Shown piece after piece: positions 44,886 to 52,956 of a DNA stretch of 64,000 bases. The stretch spans positions 52,388-116,387 of the forward strand of contig DATKYQ010000081.1 in NCBI GenBank assembly GCA_035528415.1, read 5' to 3'. A model generated the notes under the pieces. The model was given only the letters and a program-made list of their open reading frames with translations. It did not search any database and was not told where the DNA came from. Each line of letters opens with the position of its first letter. Position 1 is the stretch's first letter. The stretch is from DATKYQ01 sp035528415. GTDB taxonomy: Bacteria; Myxococcota; B64-G9. The position numbers and the translations under genes were made by a program.

Positions 44886-45986
44886 TCAGAATCCCTCGCG
44901 CCCCGGTTTCTTGACGTAGAAACGCAAGGCTTGCGAGGTGGCCAGCAAGGCTGCCTTTTTCAGCGCCTTGCCCAGGCCGCAGTAGTCGGCGGCGTTTCCG
45001 GTTGTAAAGTGAACCCGGACCGTAGCGCGTCTGAACTTTTTGTCGGTGTGCAGGTCGATGCCGCTGCTGGTGTCCATTACCGCCAGAAGCTGCAGGGCGG
45101 CATCGGCGCTTTCCGGCAGGCTGGTGCGGCCGGAGGCCCGGTTTGCGAAACGCAGCACATGGACGAAAGACCAACTGGCCCGTACGCGCGGCAATGAGCG
45201 GATACTCTTCTCAATGGAATCGATCGAAAGCACATTGCCAGGATCCAACAGGCAGTCGTCCCGCCCGCAGTCCGCGCCGATCTCGATCACCCCGCCCCCT
45301 CGCAGGCTGTCATCGATGATCTTCAAGGCGGCCAGCGATGTTTCCGTTTTCCATGTCAGAGACTCGCGGGCCGCGACGGGGTATTCGGAAAGCGTCGCTC
45401 GCAGGCCAGCGGACGACGTCCTTGCGAGTTCAAGCAGGCGCTTGCGGATCTCGGCGCGTGCATTTGCCTTGGACGTCGGCAGGAGCTTGACGATCAAGGC
45501 GCTGACCCGCAAATCGGGCGATAGCAGCGCCGGGTCGATCAGGCCTGCAAAGCGCCCGACGCGAGCCAGCCGCCCGCCGCGATCGAGGCCCTCGGGAGGC
45601 ATGAACGGCTCGGCCGAGACTCCCAGGTCGCCCGGTACCAGCACCTGCTCGTCGGTGATGCTCTGGATTGAGAGCACGCCGCGGATTGCATGAATCTTGC
45701 GGTAGAGTTCGTCCAAGCCGGAGATGATATCCGGGGCCAGGATGTCGGCGGCTTGAATCACCAGCGCAAAGCCGGCCCGACTGGACTGGCGCGCTACGGC
45801 CTTTTGGCAGCTCGGAGTGACCGGCACCGAAGCGATGACGACGGCATGATCCATCGTCGGCGCCTTGACCCGCGTCTCGGGTGTTGCGCAAGCGATCATG
45901 GCCAGCGCGGACCACAGGAACAAGATCACCGCCGGGCTCTTTCCGCTACCAATGCGGACGAACGCGTTGCTGGCTCGAGGAGTCAA
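44886..45986 (-). CDS. Lipoprotein resembling an MMPL/RND porter domain without membrane part
   Basis: A 366-residue exported protein. Basic N-region, hydrophobic stretch AVILFLWSALAMIAC with Cys as likely lipidation site, then a soluble domain. It aligns by eye with both periplasmic loops of the MMPL pump at 56482-58773: AADILAPDIISGLDELYRKI...GVLSIQS matches the first loop (TADDVLSAATLKRMKKLAKK), and LPRV...VLRFANR...LPESADAALQLL matches the second (LPEV...VVRKMNR...IPDSADAVAQYF). No transmembrane helices connect them. TTG at 45986 overlaps the previous stop (TTGA). Either a relic or a soluble lipid-binding partner of pumps. Confidence 0.7.
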   Translation of the reverse strand: MTPRASNAFVRIGSGKSPAVILFLWSALAMIACATPETRVKAPTMDHAVVIASVPVTPSCQKAVARQSSRAGFALVIQAADILAPDIISGLDELYRKIHAIRGVLSIQSITDEQVLVPGDLGVSAEPFMPPEGLDRGGRLARVGRFAGLIDPALLSPDLRVSALIVKLLPTSKANARAEIRKRLLELARTSSAGLRATLSEYPVAARESLTWKTETSLAALKIIDDSLRGGGVIEIGADCGRDDCLLDPGNVLSIDSIEKSIRSLPRVRASWSFVHVLRFANRASGRTSLPESADAALQLLAVMDTSSGIDLHTDKKFRRATVRVHFTTGNAADYCGLGKALKKAALLATSQALRFYVKKPGREGF

Positions 45987-46471
45987 TCTTCCACGTAGGC
46001 GGACAAGAGCTGGGCCTGGTCGAAGACCTTCGAGCGATGGCAGCCCCAGACATTGCATAGGCCGACGACCTTGTCATCGGAAAGATCGGGCGTAAGATAC
46101 AGCTTGACCAGTTGGCCGTCTGCCGAGCAGGAGCATGGCACCAGCGGTTTCAGCTCTTCCTTGCATATCGGGCAGGCGATCGTGAGGTGCTCACCATCTT
46201 TGAAATCCTGTTTGCCCCTGCGGCCGTGGTCGCCATGAAAAGGGCTGATGATGACCGCACCGGAGCTTTTTGCGTCTGAGACCAACAGGCTGATTCCCGG
46301 TTGGCCGTCGAACAGTTCGTCCTTGTTGAATATCAGGTTGTGCCCATTGTGACAGAATACCTGGGTGACCTGAATGATCACATCGTCGACTTCACGGATG
46401 TGTGAATCGGCGGACGGCCCCGCAGACTCTGTTGGACGGTGAAGCTTGCCCTTGTCTGTTTTACTGGTCAC
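45983..46471 (-). CDS. Cys-rich putative zinc-binding cytoplasmic protein
   Basis: A 162-residue protein of unknown family. Cys/His groups are FCHNGHN, ACPICKEELKP, PCSCSADG and LCNVWGCHRS, suggesting one or two zinc sites. The GTG at 46471 with GGAGG six bases upstream is chosen over an ATG at 46540 that overlaps the LOG-family gene. No signal peptide. Its stop is coupled to the start of the porter-like lipoprotein. Middle gene of a three-gene operon. Confidence 0.75.
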   Translation of the reverse strand: MTSKTDKGKLHRPTESAGPSADSHIREVDDVIIQVTQVFCHNGHNLIFNKDELFDGQPGISLLVSDAKSSGAVIISPFHGDHGRRGKQDFKDGEHLTIACPICKEELKPLVPCSCSADGQLVKLYLTPDLSDDKVVGLCNVWGCHRSKVFDQAQLLSAYVED

Positions 46472-46536
46472 CTGAACCTCCGCTTGGAAATGCTTGATTC
46501 GGCAAGTATATCCATAAGGCGCGCTGCGCGCAAGGC

Positions 46537-47031
46537 TCATAGAAACTCTTGCACCCTGGCCATGGCCTCCGCCGGAGTCCGGGCCCTCTTGACCAGGCCG
46601 GCCCGCTCGGCAGCGCCGGCGCTCGGGCCGGGATCGAAGCCCAGAAGCACCAGAGGTCTCCCGTTCTTCAGGGCCATGCCCACCTCGCTGAGCGTGCCCG
46701 CCCCCCCGGAGCAGGCCACGACCACGTCGGACGACAGCACGTTGACCAGATTGCGTGCGTCGGCAAGATTGGTTGCGATGGAGATGTCGACGAAGGCCGA
46801 GCAGTCATCGGGATCCGGCCCCGGCAGCACACCCACGACCAGGCCGCCGGCTTCGTGCGCGCCCCGGCTGGCGGCGTCCATTACCCCGGACGGCTGGCCG
46901 CCGGTGAGTAAAACGAAGCCGGCCTCGGCGATGCGGCGGCCCAACTCGGCGGCCATCTCCGAAGTCGGCCCGTCCACGGTCGCGCCCCCCATCACGCCCA
47001 CGATCCTGCGCCGCTTGATCCCGGCCATCAT
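46537..47031 (-). CDS. TIGR00725/LOG-like SLOG-superfamily protein
   Basis: A 164-residue Rossmann-like protein. It shows VGVMGGA, TGGQPSGVMDAASRGAHEAGG and the nucleotide-binding CSGGAGTLSE, the GGxGTxxE signature of the LOG/SLOG superfamily (often annotated lysine decarboxylase). True LOG enzymes release cytokinin-type nucleobases; the short TIGR00725 branch has no firm function. ATG 47031 has GGGAGGG; a frame extending to 47094 would overlap its own promoter. First gene of a minus-strand operon. Confidence 0.85.
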   Translation of the reverse strand: MMAGIKRRRIVGVMGGATVDGPTSEMAAELGRRIAEAGFVLLTGGQPSGVMDAASRGAHEAGGLVVGVLPGPDPDDCSAFVDISIATNLADARNLVNVLSSDVVVACSGGAGTLSEVGMALKNGRPLVLLGFDPGPSAGAAERAGLVKRARTPAEAMARVQEFL

Positions 47032-47065
47032 CAGGCCCTCCCTTCTGCGTCGAATACCTGATAGC

Positions 47066-47094
47066 AGCATAGGAAGATAGCCCCCGGCGGTCAA
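47066..47094 (-). promoter_or_regulatory. Promoter of the LOG/zinc/porter operon
   Basis: Minus strand TTGACC (47094-47089), 17-base spacer, TATGCT (47071-47066). Divergent from the MoxR promoter eight bases away. Confidence 0.6.
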
Positions 47095-47101
47095 GCAGCG
47101 G

Positions 47102-47130
47102 TTGTGGCCGACGGCGCGATATGGTAATTA
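47102..47130 (+). promoter_or_regulatory. Promoter of the MoxR/VWA operon
   Basis: TTGTGG (47102-47107), 17-base spacer, TAATTA (47125-47130), 27 bases before the MoxR start, which has GGAAGGAG upstream. Confidence 0.5.
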
Positions 47131-47157
47131 TCCCCGGCGGGGTGGAAGGAGCGCGGG

Positions 47158-48009
47158 ATGAAGAAAGACTTCGATCGTTTCAGCGGCACGAGCCAATACA
47201 TTACCTCGCCGGAGCTGCGCCACTCGGTTAACGTGGCGGCGGCACTGGGTCGGCCGCTTCTGGTCAAGGGCGAGCCGGGCACCGGCAAGACGCTTCTGGC
47301 CTACGCCATCGCCGAGGATCTCGGGCTCGAATTGATCAGCTGGAACGTCAAGTCGACATCGAAGGCTATAGACGGTCTCTATGTCTACGACACCGTCAAG
47401 CGGTTGCAAGACAGCCGCTTCGAGGACAAGGACGTCTCGGATATTCGTCAGTATATCAAGCTGGGACCGCTGGGTATGGCGCTGACAGCGGATAAACAGG
47501 TCGTGTTATTGATAGACGAGATCGACAAGGCCGACCTGGAGTTCCCCAACGACCTGCTGCACGAACTGGACATGATGGAGTTCGTCGTGGTCGAAACCGG
47601 AGATCGCCACGTCGCCAAGCAGCGGCCGATCGTGATCGTCACCTCGAACAGCGAAAAAGAGCTGCCGGACGCCTTCCTGCGACGCTGTGTCTTCCACTTC
47701 ATCCAGTTTCCAGATCAAGCGCTGATGACCCGGATCATCGGTGTGCATCATCCCGATATCGGAAAAAAGCTGCTCGATCAGTGCCTGCAGAAATTTTACT
47801 ATATCCGCTCTTTGGACGGCTTGCGCAAGCGCCCCTCGACCTCCGAGCTGATCGACTGGATCGGCGCGCTAGTCCAGGCCGGGATCAGCCCGGCGGAAGT
47901 TTCGAAGGCCATTCCGTTCTTGGGCACCTTGATCAAGCGCAAGGAAGACATCGAGATCGTCGAGCAAGGCGGCAAGCCGGCTACCCGCCAGCGGGGCATC
48001 TGGCCCTAG
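47158..48009 (+). CDS. MoxR-family AAA+ ATPase
   Basis: A 283-residue AAA+ ATPase with Walker A GEPGTGKT (38-45), Walker B VVLLIDEID (D120, E121), sensor 1 IVIVTSNSE and arginine finger DAFLRRC near residue 173. MoxR ATPases act as chaperones that load metal or mature complexes together with a VWA protein, which is the next gene, 33 bases downstream. Short form, close to the CoxD-like branch rather than RavA. No target enzyme is encoded nearby. Confidence 0.92.
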   Translation: MKKDFDRFSGTSQYITSPELRHSVNVAAALGRPLLVKGEPGTGKTLLAYAIAEDLGLELISWNVKSTSKAIDGLYVYDTVKRLQDSRFEDKDVSDIRQYIKLGPLGMALTADKQVVLLIDEIDKADLEFPNDLLHELDMMEFVVVETGDRHVAKQRPIVIVTSNSEKELPDAFLRRCVFHFIQFPDQALMTRIIGVHHPDIGKKLLDQCLQKFYYIRSLDGLRKRPSTSELIDWIGALVQAGISPAEVSKAIPFLGTLIKRKEDIEIVEQGGKPATRQRGIWP

Positions 48010-48042
48010 CTTTCGATCCGGCCAGCGGGGATACAGGCGATC

Positions 48043-49251
48043 ATGCCACTTTCCAGACAGATCGGGGACGGTGATCAAGCGGGCATCTTTCTCGATTTCT
48101 TCTATCGTCTAAGGGACAGCAAGGTTCCGGTCAGCCTGAGCGAATGGCTGACGCTCATAGAGGCGCTGGCGCTGGGGCTGCACGGTTCGTCGCTGATAGG
48201 ATTCTACTCGCTTTCGCGTTCGCTGCTGGTCAAGGACGAGGCTTACTTCGACGAGTTCGATCGGGTTTTCGCCGAGCACTTCGAGGGTGTAGTGGATCTT
48301 TCGGCGATCGAGAAAGATGTCTGGGAGTGGCTCGAAAATCCCATCCAGCCCTTCCAACTAGACCCGGCTTTGAAGAAAGTTCTCGACAGCGTCGACGTCG
48401 AGCGTCTGCGCGAGCTTTTTGAGCAGCGCCTGCGCGAGCAGACCGAGCGCCACAATGGCGGCAATCGCTGGATTGGCACAGGCGGCACCTCGCCTTTCGG
48501 GCACGGCGGCTACCACCCGGGCGGAATACGCGTGGGCGGGCAGGGTCGCTTCGGCTCGGCCGTCCAGGTGGCCGCGGCCCGCCGCTTCCGCGAGCAGCGC
48601 CACGACCTGGTGCTCGACACGCGCCAGCTCTCGGTGGCCTTGCGCAAGCTGCGGGCACTCAAACGCAGAGGTCTGGCTGATGAATTGGACATAGACGGCA
48701 CCATCGACAAGACCGCCCGCGCGGCCGGCGAACTGGAGTTGGTCTTCAGACCCGAGCGACGCAACGATCTTCGTCTGTTGCTGGCCATGGACGTTGGCGG
48801 TTCGATGGAACCTTATCGTCACCTGGTCGACCTGCTTTTCTCGGCGGCCCACGCCGCGCGGCACTTCAAGCGATTCGAACACGTCTATTTCCACAACTGT
48901 ATCTACGGCGAGGTCTACAAGGACGCGCTTTTCCAGGAGGCGATCCCGACCCAACGCCTGATCGAGCAACTGGATGCCGATACGCGCCTGGTGCTGGTGG
49001 GCGACGCCTACATGTACCCGGGCGAGCTGACCGATCGCTACGGGGCCATACAATGGGACGATCGCAACGATACTCCGGGCTACGTCTGGCTCGAACGTTT
49101 GGCCGAGCGCTTCAAGCACTCGGCCTGGATCAATCCCATGAGCGGTCGCATGTGGCACGCGCCCTCGGTGCGCCTGATATGCAACCTGTATCCGATGGTA
49201 GAGCTGACCATCGAGGGAATAGAATCGCTGGCTGGAGAACTTGGCAAGTGA
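48043..49251 (+). CDS. VWA-domain (CoxE-like) partner of MoxR
   Basis: A 402-residue protein. Residues 1-190 are helical with a Gly-rich segment at about 140-165; the VWA-like domain is at about 195-390. The MIDAS motif reads D250-V-G252-G-S254, i.e. DxGxS instead of DxSxS, so metal binding may be altered. It pairs with the upstream MoxR ATPase as in CoxD-CoxE. The start has only a weak ribosome-binding site. Confidence 0.88.
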   Translation: MPLSRQIGDGDQAGIFLDFFYRLRDSKVPVSLSEWLTLIEALALGLHGSSLIGFYSLSRSLLVKDEAYFDEFDRVFAEHFEGVVDLSAIEKDVWEWLENPIQPFQLDPALKKVLDSVDVERLRELFEQRLREQTERHNGGNRWIGTGGTSPFGHGGYHPGGIRVGGQGRFGSAVQVAAARRFREQRHDLVLDTRQLSVALRKLRALKRRGLADELDIDGTIDKTARAAGELELVFRPERRNDLRLLLAMDVGGSMEPYRHLVDLLFSAAHAARHFKRFEHVYFHNCIYGEVYKDALFQEAIPTQRLIEQLDADTRLVLVGDAYMYPGELTDRYGAIQWDDRNDTPGYVWLERLAERFKHSAWINPMSGRMWHAPSVRLICNLYPMVELTIEGIESLAGELGK

Positions 49252-49288
49252 CGATTATGAGCGAGTAACGACGGGGTAGTGGTTGAAC

Positions 49289-49690
49289 TCAGTCAATCTT
49301 CCAGTTCGCGATCTGCAGAGATGGAACCCGCTTGAATTCAGACAGATTGTTGGTGACAAACCGCGCCCCGATGCTGATTGCCGTGGCCGCAATGAGTAAG
49401 TCCATCGGTCCAATGAGATTTCCTTTTGAAGAAAGAATCTGCTTGATGCGGCCGAATTGCTGAGCGGCTTCGTCGCCGAAGGGAATCCGCTGAAGAGGCT
49501 CCAGGAAAGCCTTGACACGCTCCTGGTTCTTCTTGGGTCTCGCCGAGTGCAGCGCACCGTAGTATAGTTCCGCGATTGTGATGGCCGAAGTGCCGACCAT
49601 ACTCCTCGGCACCTCGCGCAGTCGTCGCTCGATGCCGGTTGCCCGGCCGTTGAGCAGGTATATGCAGACATCCGTATCCAGCAAGTACAT
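49289..49690 (-). CDS. vapC: VapC-family PIN-domain toxin
   Basis: A 133-residue PIN ribonuclease. Acidic residues D5 (LLDTD), E41 (IAELYYG) and D97 (GPMDLLIA) and the C-terminal FVTNNLSEF motif are in place. VapC toxins cleave RNA such as initiator tRNA when not held by the antitoxin. It starts four bases after the antitoxin stop and shares its promoter. Confidence 0.93.
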   Translation of the reverse strand: MYLLDTDVCIYLLNGRATGIERRLREVPRSMVGTSAITIAELYYGALHSARPKKNQERVKAFLEPLQRIPFGDEAAQQFGRIKQILSSKGNLIGPMDLLIAATAISIGARFVTNNLSEFKRVPSLQIANWKID

Positions 49691-49694
49691 GCGC

Positions 49695-49937
49695 CTACTC
49701 TATTTCCGGCCGTTCGGCCTGCCGGCTGCCGGCTCGAATGTCTTTCAATATTTCATCCGGGTCCCTGCCGTCCTCCCAGCTGCCAAGCACCTCAAAAAAA
49801 GATTCCGGGAGCTTGTCGTCGAGTTGCTTCAAGATCACGTTCCGCACCCATGCCGATCGACTCATGCTGCGCCTGCGGGCCGCCTGGTCAATCCGCTTCG
49901 CGGTCTCGTCGTCCAAATACAAAGCCAACTGTGCCAT
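49695..49937 (-). CDS. vapB: Ribbon-helix-helix antitoxin, VapB type
   Basis: An 80-residue protein. The N-terminal strand AQLALYLDDE and helices ETAKRIDQAARRR and SRSAWVRNVILKQL form a ribbon-helix-helix domain; the C-terminal half is acidic and probably wraps VapC. GGAGG precedes the ATG. The operator at 49963-49982 fits autoregulation by the complex. Confidence 0.9.
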   Translation of the reverse strand: MAQLALYLDDETAKRIDQAARRRSMSRSAWVRNVILKQLDDKLPESFFEVLGSWEDGRDPDEILKDIRAGSRQAERPEIE

Positions 49938-49962
49938 CTTGCACCTCCCGGGCTATATTGCA

Positions 49963-49991
49963 AATATATACCCAAATATATTCTTAGTCAA
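49963..49991 (-). promoter_or_regulatory. vapBC promoter with overlapping operator
   Basis: Minus strand TTGACT (49991-49986), 17-base spacer, TATATT (49968-49963). A perfect inverted repeat AATATAT-N6-ATATATT (49963-49982) covers the -10 and most of the spacer and is the likely VapB binding site. Confidence 0.75.
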
Positions 49992-50039
49992 GAGCAGTTG
50001 CAGCTTGCCGCTAGTCGTCGTTGCGCATATTCTGTTTTC

Positions 50040-50331
50040 ATGCGTGTGCTCTTGCTCAACGCCCGCTTGTCTGATCGCGGGGGCGCCGATCGCTGGCTGC
50101 TTGGCGTGCTGGCCCGTCTGCAGGGCGAGGTCGAGACCCTGCTTGCAGTGGGGCACGTTCGAAAAACACTTCCCGCCGTGGAGCGCGGCCGACCGCCTGG
50201 CGGCCGATCCGGCCATGGCCCGCAAGCTGGGCCGTGCAGGCAGAAGACAAGTACGACGCGGCTTCGATCCAAAATGCCAGATGGATCTTCTATTGGAAGC
50301 CTACTCCCTGTTCAGAGCCTCGAGTATGTAA
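50040..50331 (+). pseudogene. Glycosyltransferase (GT4-like) remnant with internal deletion and frameshift
   Basis: The ATG at 50040 opens MRVLLLNARLSDRGGADRWL, a typical GT4 start, for about 45 codons. Around 50170-50185 the coherent sequence switches frame and resumes as DRLAADPAMARKLGRAGRRQ...FDPKCQMDLLLEAYSLF, a typical GT4 C-terminus, ending at 50331. The central 250-300 residues, including the donor site, are missing. This is a dead gene, convergent with hrpB 34 bases away. Confidence 0.7.
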
Positions 50332-50365
50332 CTTTACCAGTTCGACCTCTTTCGAACTGTGTTTT

Positions 50366-52933
50366 TCAGTCTCGACGAATTTGGCGTTTGCTATTCTTGC
50401 CTCTTGCGGTGCCCTTGATTGCCGTGGCCGAGAGGGGATCCTCGGGCCAGGCGTGTTTGGGGTAGCGGGCGCGAAGTTCTTTTCTTACTTCGGGGTAGGT
50501 GCAAAGCCAGAAGCTTCGTAGATCCGTAGTCTGCTGTACCGGACGCCGGGCGGGTGACAGCAGATGCATCAATAGCGGCACGCGGCCGCGGGCTATCGAA
50601 GGTGTTTCGGTCAGGCCGAAGACCTCCTGCAGGCGCACAGCCAGAACGGGTGATCCGCCGGGTTCCGTCGCCGGGTTGTAGTCCAGGCGGATCTTGCTGC
50701 CGGAGGGCACCCGGATGCTCTCGGGAAACTCGTCGCCGAGGAGCTTTAGTAGCTTGTAGTCCAGCCGCGCTTTGATCTCCTTGTGCCAGTCGATGCGTGT
50801 AAGCTCTGCAAAGCTGCTCTTGCCTCGGCATAGATCGGGCATCCAGGTCTTCAGTCCTTGGTCGCTCACATCGGGCCAGGGCTCTTCGGGCATTGCGCGT
50901 TTCGCAAAAAGCAGGCGAGCACGGAACTGCAGGCTTTTTTTATCCGGGCGGAAGATCTCGTCGAAGCGCGGTCCGGCTTCCCTGGCCAGGGCCGCCGATA
51001 TCAACTCCGGGTCGACCGCCAGGCCGGTTTGGCGGCTGAGTTCCAGGCCGTGGAAACTTGTTTTGCGCACGCCGACGACAGCTTTTTTTTTCTCGTCGAA
51101 GACCGCGCCCTCGCTTGTCACAAGCTGGTCTGGAAACCGATCCGTGAGCATTTTGAACGTGACCTTGCTGGCCTTGCGCACCAGGGCCACGGAGTGCAAG
51201 CCGCGTTTGCCGGCGTCGGCCTCGATCGCAACGAACATCTCCGTGTCCCGGACACAGGATTCGCGGGCCAGGCGCACGCCCCTGCCTCCCACCATGACTG
51301 CCGAGTCGCTCTTGGCGGTGCGCCTGCGGCACAACCTGTCGGGATAGGCGGATAACAACAACGACAGCAACTGATCCGCGCTTGCATGTGCCTGGCGGTT
51401 GGCCTTTTTTTCGGAGAGCAAGGGTAGCCTGAAAATTTGATCCCGGGCCCGCCTGACGGCCAGCGCCGCGGCCAGTATTATCCCTGAGCGTCTTGCCGCC
51501 TGGACCTCGAAGCCAGACCGTTCGAGTTCCTCGAAGCGCCCCATCCGCCAAAGTATGTCCGAGTCGGAAACTCCCGGCACATCGCTCAGGATGTCCCGCT
51601 CACCCAGCAGTGCCGCTAGTAGCGCGCCCTGGCGCAAAAAACCCATCCCGGTCGCGTGCAGCAGCATGGCTGCCACGCGGGGATGAGCCGGAATCGACGC
51701 TAAGCGCTTGCCCCTTTCGGTGAGCTTGAAGCCCGGCTCTTCCAACGCTCCCAGCATGACCAGCAATCGCAGCGAGCTTTCCATGACGGCGGACCGCGGC
51801 GGCTCGAAAAAGTCGAACTCACGTGGATCGCCGGGGTGGAAAGCGATCACGGCCAGCAACAGGCCGGCCAGGTCCAGCCTGCGGATCTCCGGCTGGTCGG
51901 CCGCGGCTAAGGCCCGCTGCTCGGGCCGGGTCCATAGGCGCAGCACTCGTCCCGCTGACGTCCTGCCCGCGCGTCCCGCGCGCTGTGCGGCGCTTTGCTT
52001 GCTGATGCGGATTGTCTCCAGCCGGTCCAGGCCGCTTGCGGGATCGTGACGCAGTTGCTTGCACAGGCCGCTGTCGATCACCGCGGTCACGCCGGGAACG
52101 GTCAGCGAGGTCTCGGCGATATTGGTCGAAAGGACCACCCGGCGTCCCGATCCCGGGCGCAGCACGCGGTCTTGCTCCTTGGCGGAAAGCGCGCCGTAAA
52201 GCGGCAGCACCTGTGCATCGTCGGGCAGGGGCCTGCTGGTCAAGTCTTCCCGGGTCCGCTCGATCTCGGCGGCGCCCGGAAGAAAAACCAGGATGTCTCC
52301 CTGCCGATCCTCTCGCAGCACGCGTCTGGATGCGGCCGCGGTCTTTTCCTGCAGCGGACGCCGGTCGGCAAGCTTGTCATACTCGATCTCGACTTCAAAT
52401 GGGCGGTCTTCACCGGTAACGAGCGGACAGTTGCCGAGAAAGCGGACGATCGGCCCCGTCTGCAACGTCGCCGACATGACCACCAGGCGCAGATCGTCGC
52501 GCACATCCACAAGCTCGCGGCAAAAGGCTAAAGCCAGATCGACGTGCAGCGAGCGTTCGTGAAACTCGTCCAGGATGACACAGGCCGTGCCCTCCAGAAG
52601 TGGATCGGAAAGAAAGCGCCTGGTCAGGATGCCCTCGGTGACAACCAGGATGCGAGTGGCCCGCGAGGTTTTCTCGTCGAAGCGGATCTTGTAACCGACG
52701 GTGCGGCCCACGGGCTGGCCGAGGTTGTGCGCCATCCTGGCCGCGGCCGCCCTGGCCGCCATGCGCCGGGGCTGTAGAAGCAGGATCTGTCCGCCAGGGC
52801 AAATGCCCGACTCGAGAATGGCCGGCGGTATCCCGGTGGTTTTGCCGGCCCCGGCCGGAGCCGTCAGCACAACCGCCTGTGACGATCGCAACGCGTCTAA
52901 GAACTCGGGGATGACGCGGTCGATGGGAGGCAT
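50366..52933 (-). CDS. hrpB: ATP-dependent helicase HrpB (DEAH family)
   Basis: An 855-residue DExH helicase. Walker A APAGAGKTT (25-33), Walker B D122-E-F-H125, SATL, STNIAETSLT and QRAGRAGR motifs are all present, followed by helicase-associated and HrpB C-terminal domains. The ATG at 52933 starts the family's N-terminus (PPIDRVIPEFLDAL); an upstream extension to 53089 would overlap the neighbouring lipoprotein gene. Bacterial HrpB function is poorly known, thought to act on RNA. Confidence 0.95.
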   Translation of the reverse strand: MPPIDRVIPEFLDALRSSQAVVLTAPAGAGKTTGIPPAILESGICPGGQILLLQPRRMAARAAAARMAHNLGQPVGRTVGYKIRFDEKTSRATRILVVTEGILTRRFLSDPLLEGTACVILDEFHERSLHVDLALAFCRELVDVRDDLRLVVMSATLQTGPIVRFLGNCPLVTGEDRPFEVEIEYDKLADRRPLQEKTAAASRRVLREDRQGDILVFLPGAAEIERTREDLTSRPLPDDAQVLPLYGALSAKEQDRVLRPGSGRRVVLSTNIAETSLTVPGVTAVIDSGLCKQLRHDPASGLDRLETIRISKQSAAQRAGRAGRTSAGRVLRLWTRPEQRALAAADQPEIRRLDLAGLLLAVIAFHPGDPREFDFFEPPRSAVMESSLRLLVMLGALEEPGFKLTERGKRLASIPAHPRVAAMLLHATGMGFLRQGALLAALLGERDILSDVPGVSDSDILWRMGRFEELERSGFEVQAARRSGIILAAALAVRRARDQIFRLPLLSEKKANRQAHASADQLLSLLLSAYPDRLCRRRTAKSDSAVMVGGRGVRLARESCVRDTEMFVAIEADAGKRGLHSVALVRKASKVTFKMLTDRFPDQLVTSEGAVFDEKKKAVVGVRKTSFHGLELSRQTGLAVDPELISAALAREAGPRFDEIFRPDKKSLQFRARLLFAKRAMPEEPWPDVSDQGLKTWMPDLCRGKSSFAELTRIDWHKEIKARLDYKLLKLLGDEFPESIRVPSGSKIRLDYNPATEPGGSPVLAVRLQEVFGLTETPSIARGRVPLLMHLLSPARRPVQQTTDLRSFWLCTYPEVRKELRARYPKHAWPEDPLSATAIKGTARGKNSKRQIRRD

Positions 52934-52956
52934 TGGCTCGCGAAAAAAGCTCGATC

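Noticed and set aside
45986..46058. Upstream ATG start for the porter-like lipoprotein
   Set aside because: It would lie wholly inside the zinc-site protein gene and push the signal peptide 25 residues inward. The TTG overlapping the stop gives a proper N-terminal signal.
47158..49251. RavA-ViaA identity for the MoxR/VWA pair
   Set aside because: The ATPase is 283 residues, far shorter than RavA, and lacks its extra domains; CoxD/CoxE-like is closer.
49578..50465. Single 295-codon plus-strand frame spanning vapBC
   Set aside because: It is antisense to vapC and vapB and only its middle part (from 50040) shows a real protein pattern, which belongs to the glycosyltransferase remnant.
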